64,000 nucleotides of DNA from Methylovirgula sp. 4M-Z18 (GCF_037890675.1 NZ_CP149574.1:3634874-3698873); one strand, 5' to 3'. Counted from the stretch's first letter, positions 36,001 through 45,491 are shown. Made by a program: numbers and translations. Notes: generated by a model from the sequence alone, not told the origin.

Positions 36001-37955
36001 ATCTTGTTTCCCTGTGGTGGATCACTGACATGCGTAAACGAGAAGGGAAGGGAAAGAGGCAGGTCACCGCCGCCTTTGGACAAGATTGCCACGGCCTCCG
36101 GCAGGGGCAACGGCCTGGCAAACAGGAAGCCCTGCGCTTGCGAACAGCCGAGGCTTTGCAATGTATCGAGATCCTCTTGCGATTCGACGCCCTCGACTCC
36201 CACTTCGATCGTCAGCGAGCGGCCAAGATCAATCACAGTTTTCACGAGCATCTGATCTTTGGGAGAGTGGGAGAGGCCGAGGATAAAATGCTTGTCAATT
36301 TTGACCTTGCTGAAGCGTCCGTCCTTGAGCGAGGCAAGCGTGGAGAAGCCGATGCCGAAGTCATCGAGGGAAATCGAAACGCCCGCTCGAATGAGACGTT
36401 CAAGCTTTTCGTGGACCCTTTCCACATCGATCGGCGCTTCTTCGGTAATTTCGATCTCGAACATCGATGCCGGGAGGCTGCGCGATTCCAATCCGCTCAG
36501 GATCATATCGTCAATGCTGCCCGTCTCCAGCTCCTTCGGCGATATGTTCATCGCGACGCGTGTGCGCCCGTGGCCCGCTTGCAGCAACGCCTCCACCATA
36601 GCACAGCAGTTGCGGAAAATTGCTTCGGTCAAAGAGGGAAGCTGACCCGTTTCGCGCGCCGCGGAGATTGCTTCCAAAGGCGAAATATTGCCATGCACCG
36701 GGTGCGACCAGCGCAACAGTGCTTCGAACCCGACAACTTCCCGGACCGGAAGTTTGACGATGGGTTGGAACCAGTTTTTCAGGTTTCCATTTTCGATCGC
36801 CATCTTGACGTCGCGCTCGATACATTGGCGGCGCTCCAGGCTGTGATCGAGCGCTGCGTCGAAGAAGTAGAACTCATTTCGACCAAGACTTTTGGCCTTG
36901 TAGAGTGCCGTATCCGCCCGCAGAAGCATCTCGGTGAGGTTTGGTTTACCGGATTGGTAAATTCCGACGCATGCGCCGATGCGCACCGATGCGATCGACG
37001 GGTAGGGCCGGCAAATCTCGAAGATCAAGCTGGAGGCAAACGCGCTCACATCCTGATGCTCTCCCGTTTGATGGAATATGAGTATGAACTCATCCCCACC
37101 GATTCGAGATATTGTTGCACCGGATGGTGCTATGGCCTGCAGGCGGTGGGTCAGCATCACAAGCAGATTGTCGCCTGCTGCATGCCCGTAGGTATCATTG
37201 ATCGATTTAAAGCCGTCCAGATCAATGAGCATAGTAATGAGCGGCAGATCGCGGCTTTTCAACCGGGAGATGGTCCGCTCCAGTCCCCGCCTATTGAGCA
37301 GCCCAGTCAACGGGTCCTCGAGCGACCTACGTTCCATCTCGGATGCCGCTTCGACGGCCAGGTATCTCAGCGAACAGATTTCGCGGAAATGTTTTTCCAC
37401 GATCATCGCGCCACGCGTCACTCCACCCAAGAAGAGCACGCAGGCAATGGCAAGGACGTCGTTTTCCATCCCTCCGTTCCATAGCAAACACACGATGGCG
37501 ACGGAAATCGGCACGGTGAAAAAGTTGATTGACAATGCCGCACACGAGCTGCTGTAGATTGCCGCGCCTGCTGAGACTCCCACGAGAATGATCAGATGCA
37601 ATGTCGTCTGCTGGGACGTGAAGCCGTCGGTCAGCACCGCAATATAGGCCCAGGCCAAGCCAGCAAGAGCAGCCAAGACTTTATAGGAGCGAAGGCGTCG
37701 ATGCTCTGCACTCAGCCCATCCGTACCGGCCGTAGACAATATTGAGCCTCGCAACGCGACGATGATGCGGGCAAAATTGATGATGCTTATGGCTAAGAAC
37801 CAAATGACAGCGTCGACGCCCCTCCCCGACACCCCATCGACAAAAAACAGCATGCCCGACAGCAGGGTGCTCGTTGGCATCGAAACAAAAAGGCCGGCCT
37901 CTACGTCTCTCACCTGATCGGAGACGATCCGAGCTTTAAGGGAATCTTCCTGCAT
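35997..37955 (-). CDS. membrane GGDEF-EAL protein (c-di-GMP synthesis/breakdown)
   Basis: 652 residues. About six hydrophobic segments in the first 200 form a membrane sensor of no recognised family. A GGDEF domain follows (about 210-370) with intact active site in RIGGDEFILI. An EAL domain (about 380-630) keeps EAL in GFEALLRW, NISPKE, DDFGIGFS and the Lys in KVKIDKHF. Both active sites look complete, so it could make or break c-di-GMP. The nearby GT2-based polysaccharide operon is a plausible indirect target. Divergent from the LuxR-type regulator. Confidence 0.92.
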   Translation of the reverse strand: MQEDSLKARIVSDQVRDVEAGLFVSMPTSTLLSGMLFFVDGVSGRGVDAVIWFLAISIINFARIIVALRGSILSTAGTDGLSAEHRRLRSYKVLAALAGLAWAYIAVLTDGFTSQQTTLHLIILVGVSAGAAIYSSSCAALSINFFTVPISVAIVCLLWNGGMENDVLAIACVLFLGGVTRGAMIVEKHFREICSLRYLAVEAASEMERRSLEDPLTGLLNRRGLERTISRLKSRDLPLITMLIDLDGFKSINDTYGHAAGDNLLVMLTHRLQAIAPSGATISRIGGDEFILIFHQTGEHQDVSAFASSLIFEICRPYPSIASVRIGACVGIYQSGKPNLTEMLLRADTALYKAKSLGRNEFYFFDAALDHSLERRQCIERDVKMAIENGNLKNWFQPIVKLPVREVVGFEALLRWSHPVHGNISPLEAISAARETGQLPSLTEAIFRNCCAMVEALLQAGHGRTRVAMNISPKELETGSIDDMILSGLESRSLPASMFEIEITEEAPIDVERVHEKLERLIRAGVSISLDDFGIGFSTLASLKDGRFSKVKIDKHFILGLSHSPKDQMLVKTVIDLGRSLTIEVGVEGVESQEDLDTLQSLGCSQAQGFLFARPLPLPEAVAILSKGGGDLPLSLPFSFTHVSDPPQGNKI

Positions 37956-38273
37956 TACATCAAGTCATTCGAGCCAGCTCAACCGCCCCCACGAAGCAGC
38001 CGGAATCAGACGTTAGTGTAAAAATACCACGGACACTAGGGCCTGCCGACACTTACAAGATGGGTGCTAGATGAGGTCAAGGTTATAGCCGCGCTGAGGC
38101 CCGGTGCACAGGCAAGAAACGGGAAAACGACAGGTCCCATCTGAGCGTAAGCCACCCGCCGCGTACTTTTGTACGAGCCGCTACAACTTGGGACGGCCAG
38201 CTAACGACCTCAGACGCTGCACACTTTATCAATTTCATATCAGGAAGATTATTAACTACAGGCGCGGCTCACC
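37956..38273. promoter_or_regulatory. divergent promoter region, GGDEF-EAL and LuxR-type genes
   Basis: 318 bases carrying promoters in both directions. A small inverted repeat CGTAC-TTTT-GTACG lies at 38162-38175. An open frame at 38104-38313 has no ribosome site or recognisable product. Nothing else stands out. Confidence 0.4.
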
Positions 38274-39026
38274 ATGTCTTTTCAAGCCCGTACCCCCTCC
38301 TCGTCACACGTGACCTCGCTTTCCCTGCGCAGCGGGATGGGACAAACCGTCCCGTTCCCCGCACTCGCCGGATCACGGTGGACGGAACCCATGAAGACAA
38401 CAATCGCCGTCATTTCCGAAAGCAAGATTTTCGGCACGTGCTTTGCTCAGTGCTTGCGGTCCCTGGCCCCGGAATTTGATGTCCGGACGTATCACAGTCC
38501 CCAGGATTGGCTCGACGACGAGGCATATTTGGATGGAATTGTGCTGCTTTGCGCGTCGGGTCGCATGGCCACCGAGACATACATCAACCGTATTTCGCAC
38601 TTGGCCAGCGACGCACGTGTCATCATCATGTCCGATATGGAAGACCCGGCCCTGAAGACCTCCGCGATGGCGCACGGAGCAAAAGGCTACGTCACGATGA
38701 ATACCGACCTCGATGTCGCCATGGGGGCGATCAAACTGGTTCATGCCGGGGGTAGCTTCATCCCGACCGACGGCGCCAAATTGGCCTCGCCCCAACCAGC
38801 GGAAGCAAAACCCGCCAAGTCCGCATACTTTACGCAGCGCCAGCTCGAGGTCCTGAAACTCACCTGCCAGGGCAATCCGAACAAGATCATCGCCTACAAG
38901 CTGCAACTGAGCGAAGCGACGGTCAAGATCCATCTCCGGAACATGATGCGCAAACTCAAGGCAAGAAACCGAATTGAATTGATCCTCAAGAGCAACGAAC
39001 TCCGCGATCTCAGCTGGGCGTCGTAA
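38274..39026 (+). CDS. LuxR-type regulator with atypical receiver domain
   Basis: 250 residues, or 211 if the Met at 38391 (MKTTIAVISESKIF) is the true start; neither has a strong ribosome site. The receiver-like domain ends near residue 160. The C-terminal LuxR helix-turn-helix is clear: FTQRQLEVLKLTCQGNPNKIIAYKL then SEATVKIHLRNMMRKL. Where a phospho-accepting Asp is expected at the end of strand 3, the sequence reads DGIVLLCASG, so it is a Cys. The usual Lys of strand 5 is also not evident. It is probably not controlled by ordinary phosphorylation. A strong terminator follows. Confidence 0.87.
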   Translation: MSFQARTPSSSHVTSLSLRSGMGQTVPFPALAGSRWTEPMKTTIAVISESKIFGTCFAQCLRSLAPEFDVRTYHSPQDWLDDEAYLDGIVLLCASGRMATETYINRISHLASDARVIIMSDMEDPALKTSAMAHGAKGYVTMNTDLDVAMGAIKLVHAGGSFIPTDGAKLASPQPAEAKPAKSAYFTQRQLEVLKLTCQGNPNKIIAYKLQLSEATVKIHLRNMMRKLKARNRIELILKSNELRDLSWAS

Positions 39027-39049
39027 GACCATAGATGTTTAGGAATTGA

Positions 39050-39101
39050 ATGGGCCTGAAGCAGGCCGCAGCTCTTACGCGGCGGCTTGCTTCAGGCCCA
39101 T
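39050..39101. terminator. strong bidirectional terminator
   Basis: ATGGGCCTGAAGCA (39050-39063) and TGCTTCAGGCCCAT (39088-39101) are perfect 14-base arms, with a further GCCGC/GCGGC stem inside. It lies between the convergent LuxR-type and FAD-oxidase genes; the right arm touches the oxidase stop codon. Confidence 0.8.
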
Positions 39102-40510
39102 CACACGTCGCGCGGGGGGATGATCTTGCCCGGGTTCAGCAGGTTCCCAGGGTCGAGCAATGCCTTGACAGCGCGAGCGAGCTCCTGCTTGACCGGATCG
39201 GCATGGCGCTCATAGGCGTCGCGCTTGTGGATGCCCACCCCGTGCTCGGCCGAGAACGAACCGCCGATCTCGCTGAGGCCGGTATAGAGCACATCCTCGA
39301 TCGCGACGTAGCGCTCGCGCGAAGGGCTGTCCGTGTTGATCGAAATGTGCAGATTGCCGTCGGCCAGATGGCCGAACACGTAAGGCGCATAGCCTGCGTC
39401 GATCGCCTTGAGCCCTGCGGTGATGCGGGCGACATAAGCGCCGATCGCCCCAGCCGGCACCGAGACGTCGAAGGACGGCGGATGCCGGTGCATGCGCTCG
39501 ATCTGCTCGGTTTCCTCGCGCAGGCGCCAGATGGTCTTTGCCTGCTCCAGCGAAGCGGCGACAAGGCCGTCGATGATGCCTGCCTCCTCCCAGATATTGG
39601 AAAGGCCCTGCTCCAGCGCGTCGATGGCGAGTTCGGGCGTCTCGGCGCCGAGTTCGATTATGAGCAGGCAGGGCGCATCAAGCGGCAGCATGCCCGGTTT
39701 GAACCCGAGCCAGCGGCTCATGGCGGCGGCAAACCCATGCCACATGATCTCCGCCGCACGCAGGTTCGCGCCGCTCCGGCTGAAGAAATGGCGCACAATG
39801 CGCTGAGCGCTCGCGGCGTCGGCAATGCCGACCAGCGCCGTGGCCGAAGCCCCGCCCATCGGGTCGAGCCTGAGCGCGACACGGGTGACGATGCCGAGCG
39901 TGCCCTCCGCCCCGACGAACAGATGCTTGAGATCGTAACCGGCGCTGGTCTTGAGCACGCGGGTCAGGTCGCGAAACACGCGGCCATCGGGCAGCACCGC
40001 TTCGAGGCCGAGCAGGCGGTGACGCATGGTGCCGTTCCGGAACGCCATGATGCCGCCGGCGTTGGTGGAGACCATGCCGCCGATGGTGCAGCTTCCGCGC
40101 GCCGCAAGGTCGATGCCGGGATCGAGCCCGTGAACAGCCGCAGCGTCCTGAAGGGCAGCAAGTGGGGTTCCGGCCTGGACGATGGCGACGCGGGCGAGAG
40201 GATCAATCTCCTCGATGCGATTCATGGCGCCAAGGTCGCAGATGATTTGGCCTGACGTCGTTGCGGCACCGCCAGCAAGCCCGGTGCGGCCGCCCTGCGG
40301 TACGAGCGAGAAACCCATTGTGGCGCAGAAGCGAACCAGCGCCGCGACGCCTTCGGTATCGGTGGGGCGCACCAATGCCGCCGCGCCGAAATTGCGGTCA
40401 TCGAAGCCCGGGTCGCGCACGCCAAGCTCGTCGCGGCCCCACACGAGCGCGCCCCCTACGGCCTTGCGCAACGCGGCAATAAGCTCGGCTTGTCCATTCA
40501 CATCCGCCAT
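39101..40510 (-). CDS. FAD-linked oxidase, GlcD/D-2-hydroxyacid dehydrogenase type
   Basis: 469 residues from the ATG at 40510; the extension to 40543 runs into the permease end. An N-terminal FAD_binding_4 domain (FSLVPQGGRTGLAGGAA, CTIGGMVSTNAGG, LKTSAGYDLKHLFVGAEGTLGIVT) and a C-terminal FAD-oxidase_C domain (PYVFGHLADGNLHISIN, SAEHGVGIHKRD). The family oxidises D-2-hydroxy acids such as D-lactate, glycolate or D-2-hydroxyglutarate. Last gene of the minus-strand importer operon, 19 bases after the permease, so it probably oxidises the imported compound or a product of it. Confidence 0.88.
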   Translation of the reverse strand: MADVNGQAELIAALRKAVGGALVWGRDELGVRDPGFDDRNFGAAALVRPTDTEGVAALVRFCATMGFSLVPQGGRTGLAGGAATTSGQIICDLGAMNRIEEIDPLARVAIVQAGTPLAALQDAAAVHGLDPGIDLAARGSCTIGGMVSTNAGGIMAFRNGTMRHRLLGLEAVLPDGRVFRDLTRVLKTSAGYDLKHLFVGAEGTLGIVTRVALRLDPMGGASATALVGIADAASAQRIVRHFFSRSGANLRAAEIMWHGFAAAMSRWLGFKPGMLPLDAPCLLIIELGAETPELAIDALEQGLSNIWEEAGIIDGLVAASLEQAKTIWRLREETEQIERMHRHPPSFDVSVPAGAIGAYVARITAGLKAIDAGYAPYVFGHLADGNLHISINTDSPSRERYVAIEDVLYTGLSEIGGSFSAEHGVGIHKRDAYERHADPVKQELARAVKALLDPGNLLNPGKIIPPRDV

Positions 40511-40529
40511 CCTGCCATTAGCTCCGAGA

Positions 40530-41336
40530 TCAGGCGAGCCCACGCGCCCAGCGGTAGACGATGCGGACGGTCAACACCGTCACGGTGATGAGGATCAGGA
40601 TCACCGAGATCGCGGCAATCGCCGGATCGATATTGTCGCGCAGGCCCATCCACATCAAGCGCGGCAGGGTGATGGCATTGACGCTGGTGATGAACAGCGT
40701 GATCCCGATCTCCTCCCAAGAGAGCACGAAGGACAGCAGCCAAGCCGTCGCAATGCCGAACTTGATATTGGGAATGATGATTTTCGTCGCCCGCTCCCAG
40801 GTCGAGGCGCCGAGGCCGCGCGCGGCAAGGTCGATCCGCCGGTCCACTTGGGCAAGTGACACCAGGATCAGCACCACCGCGAACGGCACGATCACCACCG
40901 TATGGGCGAGCACCACGCCGGGCCAGGTGTCGTAGCCGACGGCGCTGCCGAGGCCAGACAGCGTGGTCAGGAGGAAATAGAGCGTGATCGCCGACACGAC
41001 CGGCGGCACGATCATGGGCAGAAGCACGAAGCCGACCAACACGGCGGCGAAACGCGGCCGGAACATCCAGATGCCGAGGCTGAAGGCGAGCGCGAACAGC
41101 GTCGCCAGCGTGCTCGAGAAGATCCCGACACGCAGGCTGAACAAGATACTGTCCAGCCAGCGCGGGTCCTCGATGAGCGTGCGATAGTGCCTGAGGGACA
41201 GCGCGCCGGTCGGCATCGACAGCATGCGCGAGGGCGTGAACGATACCGGCACCACCGCCAGCAGCGGCATCAGCAGGAAGACCGCGACCAGCAGGGCGAC
41301 GAACAGGGCGACAGGGCCTGGACGATAACCGCGCAT
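40530..41336 (-). CDS. ABC transporter permease, PotC type
   Basis: 268 residues with six hydrophobic segments and the binding-protein-dependent permease loop LAARGLGASTWERATKIIIPNI (an EAA-type motif). Same class as the spermidine/putrescine permease PotC. It starts two bases after the partner permease stop. The importer's substrate is not known. Confidence 0.88.
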   Translation of the reverse strand: MRGYRPGPVALFVALLVAVFLLMPLLAVVPVSFTPSRMLSMPTGALSLRHYRTLIEDPRWLDSILFSLRVGIFSSTLATLFALAFSLGIWMFRPRFAAVLVGFVLLPMIVPPVVSAITLYFLLTTLSGLGSAVGYDTWPGVVLAHTVVIVPFAVVLILVSLAQVDRRIDLAARGLGASTWERATKIIIPNIKFGIATAWLLSFVLSWEEIGITLFITSVNAITLPRLMWMGLRDNIDPAIAAISVILILITVTVLTVRIVYRWARGLA

Positions 41337-41338
41337 CT

Positions 41339-42172
41339 TCAGCCCACCATCTGTGCGGGGCGCAGGTAGCGGTACAGCGCCGTCGAAAGCAGACCGACGA
41401 TCACCACCAGCGTGATGCTGATGGCCGCGCCCAGACCCCAGTCCGGACTCTGGAAGATGCGCAGATAGACGAGTTCCGCCACCATGACGCTGCGGCCGCC
41501 ACCCAGGATGGAGGGGGTGACGAAGAAGCCGAGCGCGAAGACGAAGACGATCAGCGCAGCCCCGATGATGCCGGGCATGGTCATGGGCACGAACACCGAC
41601 CAGAAGATGCGCGCGCGCCCGCCGCCCATGCCGCGTGCTGCCAGCAGCACGCGCTCGTCGAGGTTGCGCATGGCCGAGGCGATGGGAAACACCGCAAACG
41701 GGATGAGGAAATGCGCCATGCCGACGATCACACCGAATTCGTTGCGCACCAGCATCAACGGCTCGTCAAGGATGCCGATGGCACGCAGCCAGGTGTTGAT
41801 GAGGCCCTGGTTGGAGAGCAGCGCCACCCAGCCGAAGGCACGCGTCAGCACCGAGATCCAGAAGGGCACGAGGATGCAATATTCCGCCGCCAGCCGCTGG
41901 CCGGTTGTGCCGCGCACCCAGACATAGGCGATAACATAAGCGGCCGTGACCGACGCGAGCGTCACCAGCGCGCAGATGCGGAAGGTGCGCACGAACACCG
42001 ATTGCACCAGCGGATCCGTGAGCAGCGTGCCATATTGCCCGAGACCCAGCTCGGGCAAGGTGAAGCTCCATTTCACCACGCCGAGGAAAGGAATGCCGTA
42101 GGCAAGCCCGAGGAAGGCGAGCAGCGGCGCCAGGAGCAGCGCCGCGCCGGGATGGATGAAGTGGCTCCTCAT
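41339..42172 (-). CDS. ABC transporter permease, PotB type
   Basis: 277 residues from the ATG at 42172; the long in-frame extension upstream is a shadow of the binding-protein gene. About six membrane segments, with the EAA-type loop LAARGMGGGRARIFWSVFVPM. Pairs with the PotC-type permease to form the channel of the importer. It starts 11 bases after the binding-protein stop. Confidence 0.87.
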   Translation of the reverse strand: MRSHFIHPGAALLLAPLLAFLGLAYGIPFLGVVKWSFTLPELGLGQYGTLLTDPLVQSVFVRTFRICALVTLASVTAAYVIAYVWVRGTTGQRLAAEYCILVPFWISVLTRAFGWVALLSNQGLINTWLRAIGILDEPLMLVRNEFGVIVGMAHFLIPFAVFPIASAMRNLDERVLLAARGMGGGRARIFWSVFVPMTMPGIIGAALIVFVFALGFFVTPSILGGGRSVMVAELVYLRIFQSPDWGLGAAISITLVVIVGLLSTALYRYLRPAQMVG

Positions 42173-42183
42173 GCGCCTTACGC

Positions 42184-43299
42184 TCAGGCGGAGATGATCT
42201 TGGTATAGGCGTCGAGCGCCGGCCCGTAGTTCGCAGCGTACCAATCCATGTCGAGCGGGATCTGCTTGCTGAAATTCGCGGGATCGACCGGGTTGAGGCG
42301 CTTCTTGTCCGCGGGGATAAGCGCGTCGGTGGCGGGATTGGCCGGCCCTTGTCCGAGCATGTCGAACATGACGAGCTGCCGCTGCGGGTCCTGCGCACTG
42401 GCAATGAACTTCATCGCGTTGTCGCGGCCGCCCGGATTGCCCTTGATGACCGCCATGGCGCCGGGCGACATCAGGCCCTGGTCCCAGATGAACTTGATGC
42501 GGCCGCCTGAATCCTGCTCGATCAGCGAGGCGCGGGTGGACCAGATGATCGCCATGGACGCCTCGCCGTTCAGCAGCAGCGACTGGCTTTCCGAACCGCC
42601 GCCCCAATAGGCCACAACGTTTTCCTTGAAGGCCGAGATCTTGTCGTGGGCGCGCTTGAGATCGAGCGGATAGAGCTTTTCCGGCGCAACGCCGTCGCCA
42701 AGCAGCGCCGCTTCCCACATGGCGGCGCCCCATTTGTAGAGCGAGCGCTTGCCGGGGAACTTCTTGACGTCGAAGAAGTCGGCCATGCCTTTGGGCGCTT
42801 CTTTGCCGTATTTCTCCGAGTCGTAAGCGATGACGTAAGAGAAGAAGTAGGTGGAAGCAGCGTAGTCCCAGCCGAAGCCCTTGCGCGTCTTGTTCTTGTC
42901 GACGACGTGATAGTCGATCGGCTCCATCATGCCCTGTTTGCCGAGCGAGATGGCCGAGAACGGATCGGCGTCAACGATGTCCCAGCTCGGTGCGCCGCTC
43001 TTGAACTGGGCGATGATGGCGCCCTCGGTCGGACCGGAGCCGTCCTGCTTGACCGAGATGCCGGTTTCCTTCTGGAAGGGCTGGCCGTACGCCTTGTCAT
43101 AGGCGGTGACAGCATCGCCGCCCCAATTGACGAAGACAAGTTGCTTCGCCTCCGCCGCGGCCCCCGTCGACCGCAGCGCCAGCGGCGCGCCGGCAAGCAG
43201 CATGCCTGCAAGCTGCGCGAAGCGCCGCCGCGTGATCTCGCCTCGCTTCACCCTCTGCGCAAGGATTTCGAGGCAGTCCTTTTGAAAAGCGTCATTCAT
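42184..43299 (-). CDS. periplasmic binding protein, PotD-type, Tat-like signal
   Basis: 371 residues. A long N-region ending in the twin-arginine-like ITRRRFAQLAG, a hydrophobic stretch and a cleavage site near GAAA-EAK suggest Tat export. The mature protein has the extracellular solute-binding type fold of polyamine-family binders (LVFVNWGGDAVTAYDKAYGQPF, SWDIVDADPFSAISL, WSTRASLIEQDSG). Polyamine-class binders also serve other cationic or carboxylated ligands, and the ligand here is unknown. Second structural gene of the minus-strand operon. Confidence 0.87.
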   Translation of the reverse strand: MNDAFQKDCLEILAQRVKRGEITRRRFAQLAGMLLAGAPLALRSTGAAAEAKQLVFVNWGGDAVTAYDKAYGQPFQKETGISVKQDGSGPTEGAIIAQFKSGAPSWDIVDADPFSAISLGKQGMMEPIDYHVVDKNKTRKGFGWDYAASTYFFSYVIAYDSEKYGKEAPKGMADFFDVKKFPGKRSLYKWGAAMWEAALLGDGVAPEKLYPLDLKRAHDKISAFKENVVAYWGGGSESQSLLLNGEASMAIIWSTRASLIEQDSGGRIKFIWDQGLMSPGAMAVIKGNPGGRDNAMKFIASAQDPQRQLVMFDMLGQGPANPATDALIPADKKRLNPVDPANFSKQIPLDMDWYAANYGPALDAYTKIISA

Positions 43300-43359
43300 G
43301 GCATTCTCCCCTTTTTATTGTCGCGATGCGGTCTCGTTCGATGCCAGTCGCTGCTCCGG

Positions 43360-44451
43360 CTATCCGCTGGCGGGTAGCAAAAAGCCCCGGTCTGCCGGCC
43401 AGGTGAGCCAGACGGCATTGCCATCGCCCAGCGCGTGCCGGGCCATCTCGGTCGGAACCGAAAGCGTGATCTTGGCGCCGCCGCGTGTGGTCAGTTCCAG
43501 CCGTGTCGCAGAGCCAAGATAGGTGGAGGCGGTCGCCGTAGCGGCGATGCCGTTCTCCTGCGGCTCTGGCGCGCGTGCGATCGACATATGCTCGGGGCGG
43601 ATCGCCAGCAGCGCCTCGTTGGCGACGCTGTCCTGCCCGCCGCGCAGCGCGATCTCGCGACCTTCGCATAGGCCGCGGACGCCGCCCTGTTCGGCACGGA
43701 TGTCGCGCAGCGGCAGCATGTTGATCTCGCCTAGGAACTCGGCCACGAAGCGGTTGCCGGGCCGCTCGTAGACGTCCTGCGGCGTCCCGACCTGCAACAG
43801 CTCACCATGATTGAAGATGGCGACACGCGAGGACAGCGCCAGCGCTTCGCTTTGGTCGTGGGTGACGAAGACAAAGGTGGTTCCCGTCTCTTCGTGCAGA
43901 CGCTTCATTTCCGCCTGCATCTGGCCACGCAGGCTCTTGTCGAGCGCCGAGAAGGGTTCGTCGAGCAAGAGCACGCCCGGCTCGAAGGCGAGCGCCCGCG
44001 CCAGCGCCACGCGCTGCTGCTGGCCGCCCGACAGCTTCGACGGCACCTTGTGCTCATGACCTTTCAGGCCGACGCGCTCGACCATCTCGGCGACACGGCG
44101 CTTGATTTCCTGCTCGGATTTACGGCGCACCTTGAGCGGAAAGGCGATGTTGGCAGCGACGCTCATATGGGGGAACAAAGCATAGCCTTGGAAGACCATG
44201 CCGGCCGCACGCTGCTCCGCCGGCCGATCGGTGATGTCGACGCCGTCGCTGAACAGGCGCCCTTCGCTCGGCGCCTCGAAGCCCGCCAAAATCATCAGGA
44301 AGGTGGTCTTGCCGGAGCCGGACGGCCCGAGCAGGGTCAGGAACTCGCCGCGGCCAATGTCGAGCGACAGATTTTTCAGTGCCTGGAACGAACCGAAGCT
44401 CTTCCCGATCCCGACTGCCTTGACCTCCGCCGCTCGTCCGGCTTGCTGCAT
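43360..44451 (-). CDS. ABC transporter ATP-binding protein, PotA type
   Basis: 363 residues from the ATG at 44451, preceded by GGAGAGGTGAGGG; a TTG at 44475 is less likely. Walker A GPSGSGKTT, signature LSGGQQQRVALARAL, Walker B VLLLDEPFSALD, and the C-terminal TOBE_2 region (LAIRPEHMSIA) found in polyamine/spermidine importer ATPases. First structural gene of the importer operon, behind the LysR gene on the same strand. Confidence 0.9.
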   Translation of the reverse strand: MQQAGRAAEVKAVGIGKSFGSFQALKNLSLDIGRGEFLTLLGPSGSGKTTFLMILAGFEAPSEGRLFSDGVDITDRPAEQRAAGMVFQGYALFPHMSVAANIAFPLKVRRKSEQEIKRRVAEMVERVGLKGHEHKVPSKLSGGQQQRVALARALAFEPGVLLLDEPFSALDKSLRGQMQAEMKRLHEETGTTFVFVTHDQSEALALSSRVAIFNHGELLQVGTPQDVYERPGNRFVAEFLGEINMLPLRDIRAEQGGVRGLCEGREIALRGGQDSVANEALLAIRPEHMSIARAPEPQENGIAATATASTYLGSATRLELTTRGGAKITLSVPTEMARHALGDGNAVWLTWPADRGFLLPASG

Positions 44452-44556
44452 GCCCTCGCCCTCACCTCTCCGCAAAAAACGTAAGCGCGAGAAGAAATCA
44501 CGGCAACCGAATTATTTTCGCCATATCGGCAAATCTTATTCACCTATTATTGCCGC

Positions 44557-45465
44557 CTATCCATAGGCGCCGCGCGCCTCGGCCGCCGCGTCCGCCAGGC
44601 TGGACCTTAGCCAGTCGCGGAAGGCGGGGAGCACCGGATGGTCGGATTTCGCCGTGTCTACAACCAGATAGTAGGATCGCGACGCGCGGATGGCGATGTC
44701 GAAGGGGCGCACCAGTCGCCCCTCGCGCAGCGCCTTGCCGCCCGTGAGCTCGTCGCCCATGGCGATGCCCTGCCCGGCGATCGCCGCCGAAAAAACGAGG
44801 TTCATGTCAGAGAAAATGATGCCGCCGGCCGGGTCGACGGTCTCCACCTTGGACAGCGACAGCCAGCGCAACCAATCCTCGAAATCGTTGAGATGCAAGA
44901 GGTTGGTCCGCAGGACGTCGGCGGGCCTGGACAGGCCGCCGATCTTGTTGAGAAGGGTGGGGCTGCACAAAGGCGTGAACTGCACGTCGCACAACAATTC
45001 CACCGAGCGGTTCGGCCAATTGCCGTCGCCGAAGGCGATGAAGGCATCCGCGTCCGGATTGCTGACGTCCTCCAGCCGCCTTGGCGTCAGGATGGACAGC
45101 GAAACGTCGCGATACATCTCCTGGAAATCGGCGATGTGGGTGCATAGCCACAGCGAGGCGAAGCCCGGCGTGCAACTGATCCGAAAGGAGCCGCCAATGC
45201 CGCCACCACTGTATTGCGTGCTGGCTTCGCCGAGCATGGTCAGCGCCTTGTGCACGTCATGCGCGTAGCGCCGGCCGCGTGCGGTCAAGGCCACGCCCTT
45301 GCCGACACGCTCCAACAGATCGAAGCCGAGATCGCGCTCCAGAAGCCGCAATTGGTGGCTGACGGCGCTGCGCGTAAGGTGCAATTCGTCCGCGGCCCGC
45401 CAAACGCTGCCGTGTCGCGCGAAGCTGTCGAGCGCCCGCAATGCCTGTGTCGATGGGACCCGCAA
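44557..45465 (-). CDS. LysR-family transcriptional regulator
   Basis: 302 residues from a TTG at 45465 with GGGAGGAGG six bases upstream; no ATG is well placed. The helix-turn-helix is LRALDSFARHGSVWRAADE with LTRSAVSHQLRLLERDL, of the GcvA-like subgroup. The C-terminal half is the effector domain. It is divergent from the M20 hydrolase gene and precedes the importer, so it sits at the centre of the catabolic module and probably controls both operons through inverted repeats at 45492-45553. The inducer is presumably the module's substrate. Confidence 0.88.
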   Translation of the reverse strand: MRVPSTQALRALDSFARHGSVWRAADELHLTRSAVSHQLRLLERDLGFDLLERVGKGVALTARGRRYAHDVHKALTMLGEASTQYSGGGIGGSFRISCTPGFASLWLCTHIADFQEMYRDVSLSILTPRRLEDVSNPDADAFIAFGDGNWPNRSVELLCDVQFTPLCSPTLLNKIGGLSRPADVLRTNLLHLNDFEDWLRWLSLSKVETVDPAGGIIFSDMNLVFSAAIAGQGIAMGDELTGGKALREGRLVRPFDIAIRASRSYYLVVDTAKSDHPVLPAFRDWLRSSLADAAAEARGAYG

Positions 45466-45491
45466 TCTCTGCCTCCTCCCTATCCTTTTCA

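Noticed and set aside
36030-37484. 484-codon plus-strand frame opposite the GGDEF-EAL gene
   Set aside because: The minus-strand protein has intact GGDEF and EAL active sites; the plus-strand product has no domain.
38104-38313. 69-codon frame in the GGDEF-EAL/LuxR promoter gap
   Set aside because: No ribosome site and a very basic, featureless product that runs into the LuxR-type gene in another frame.
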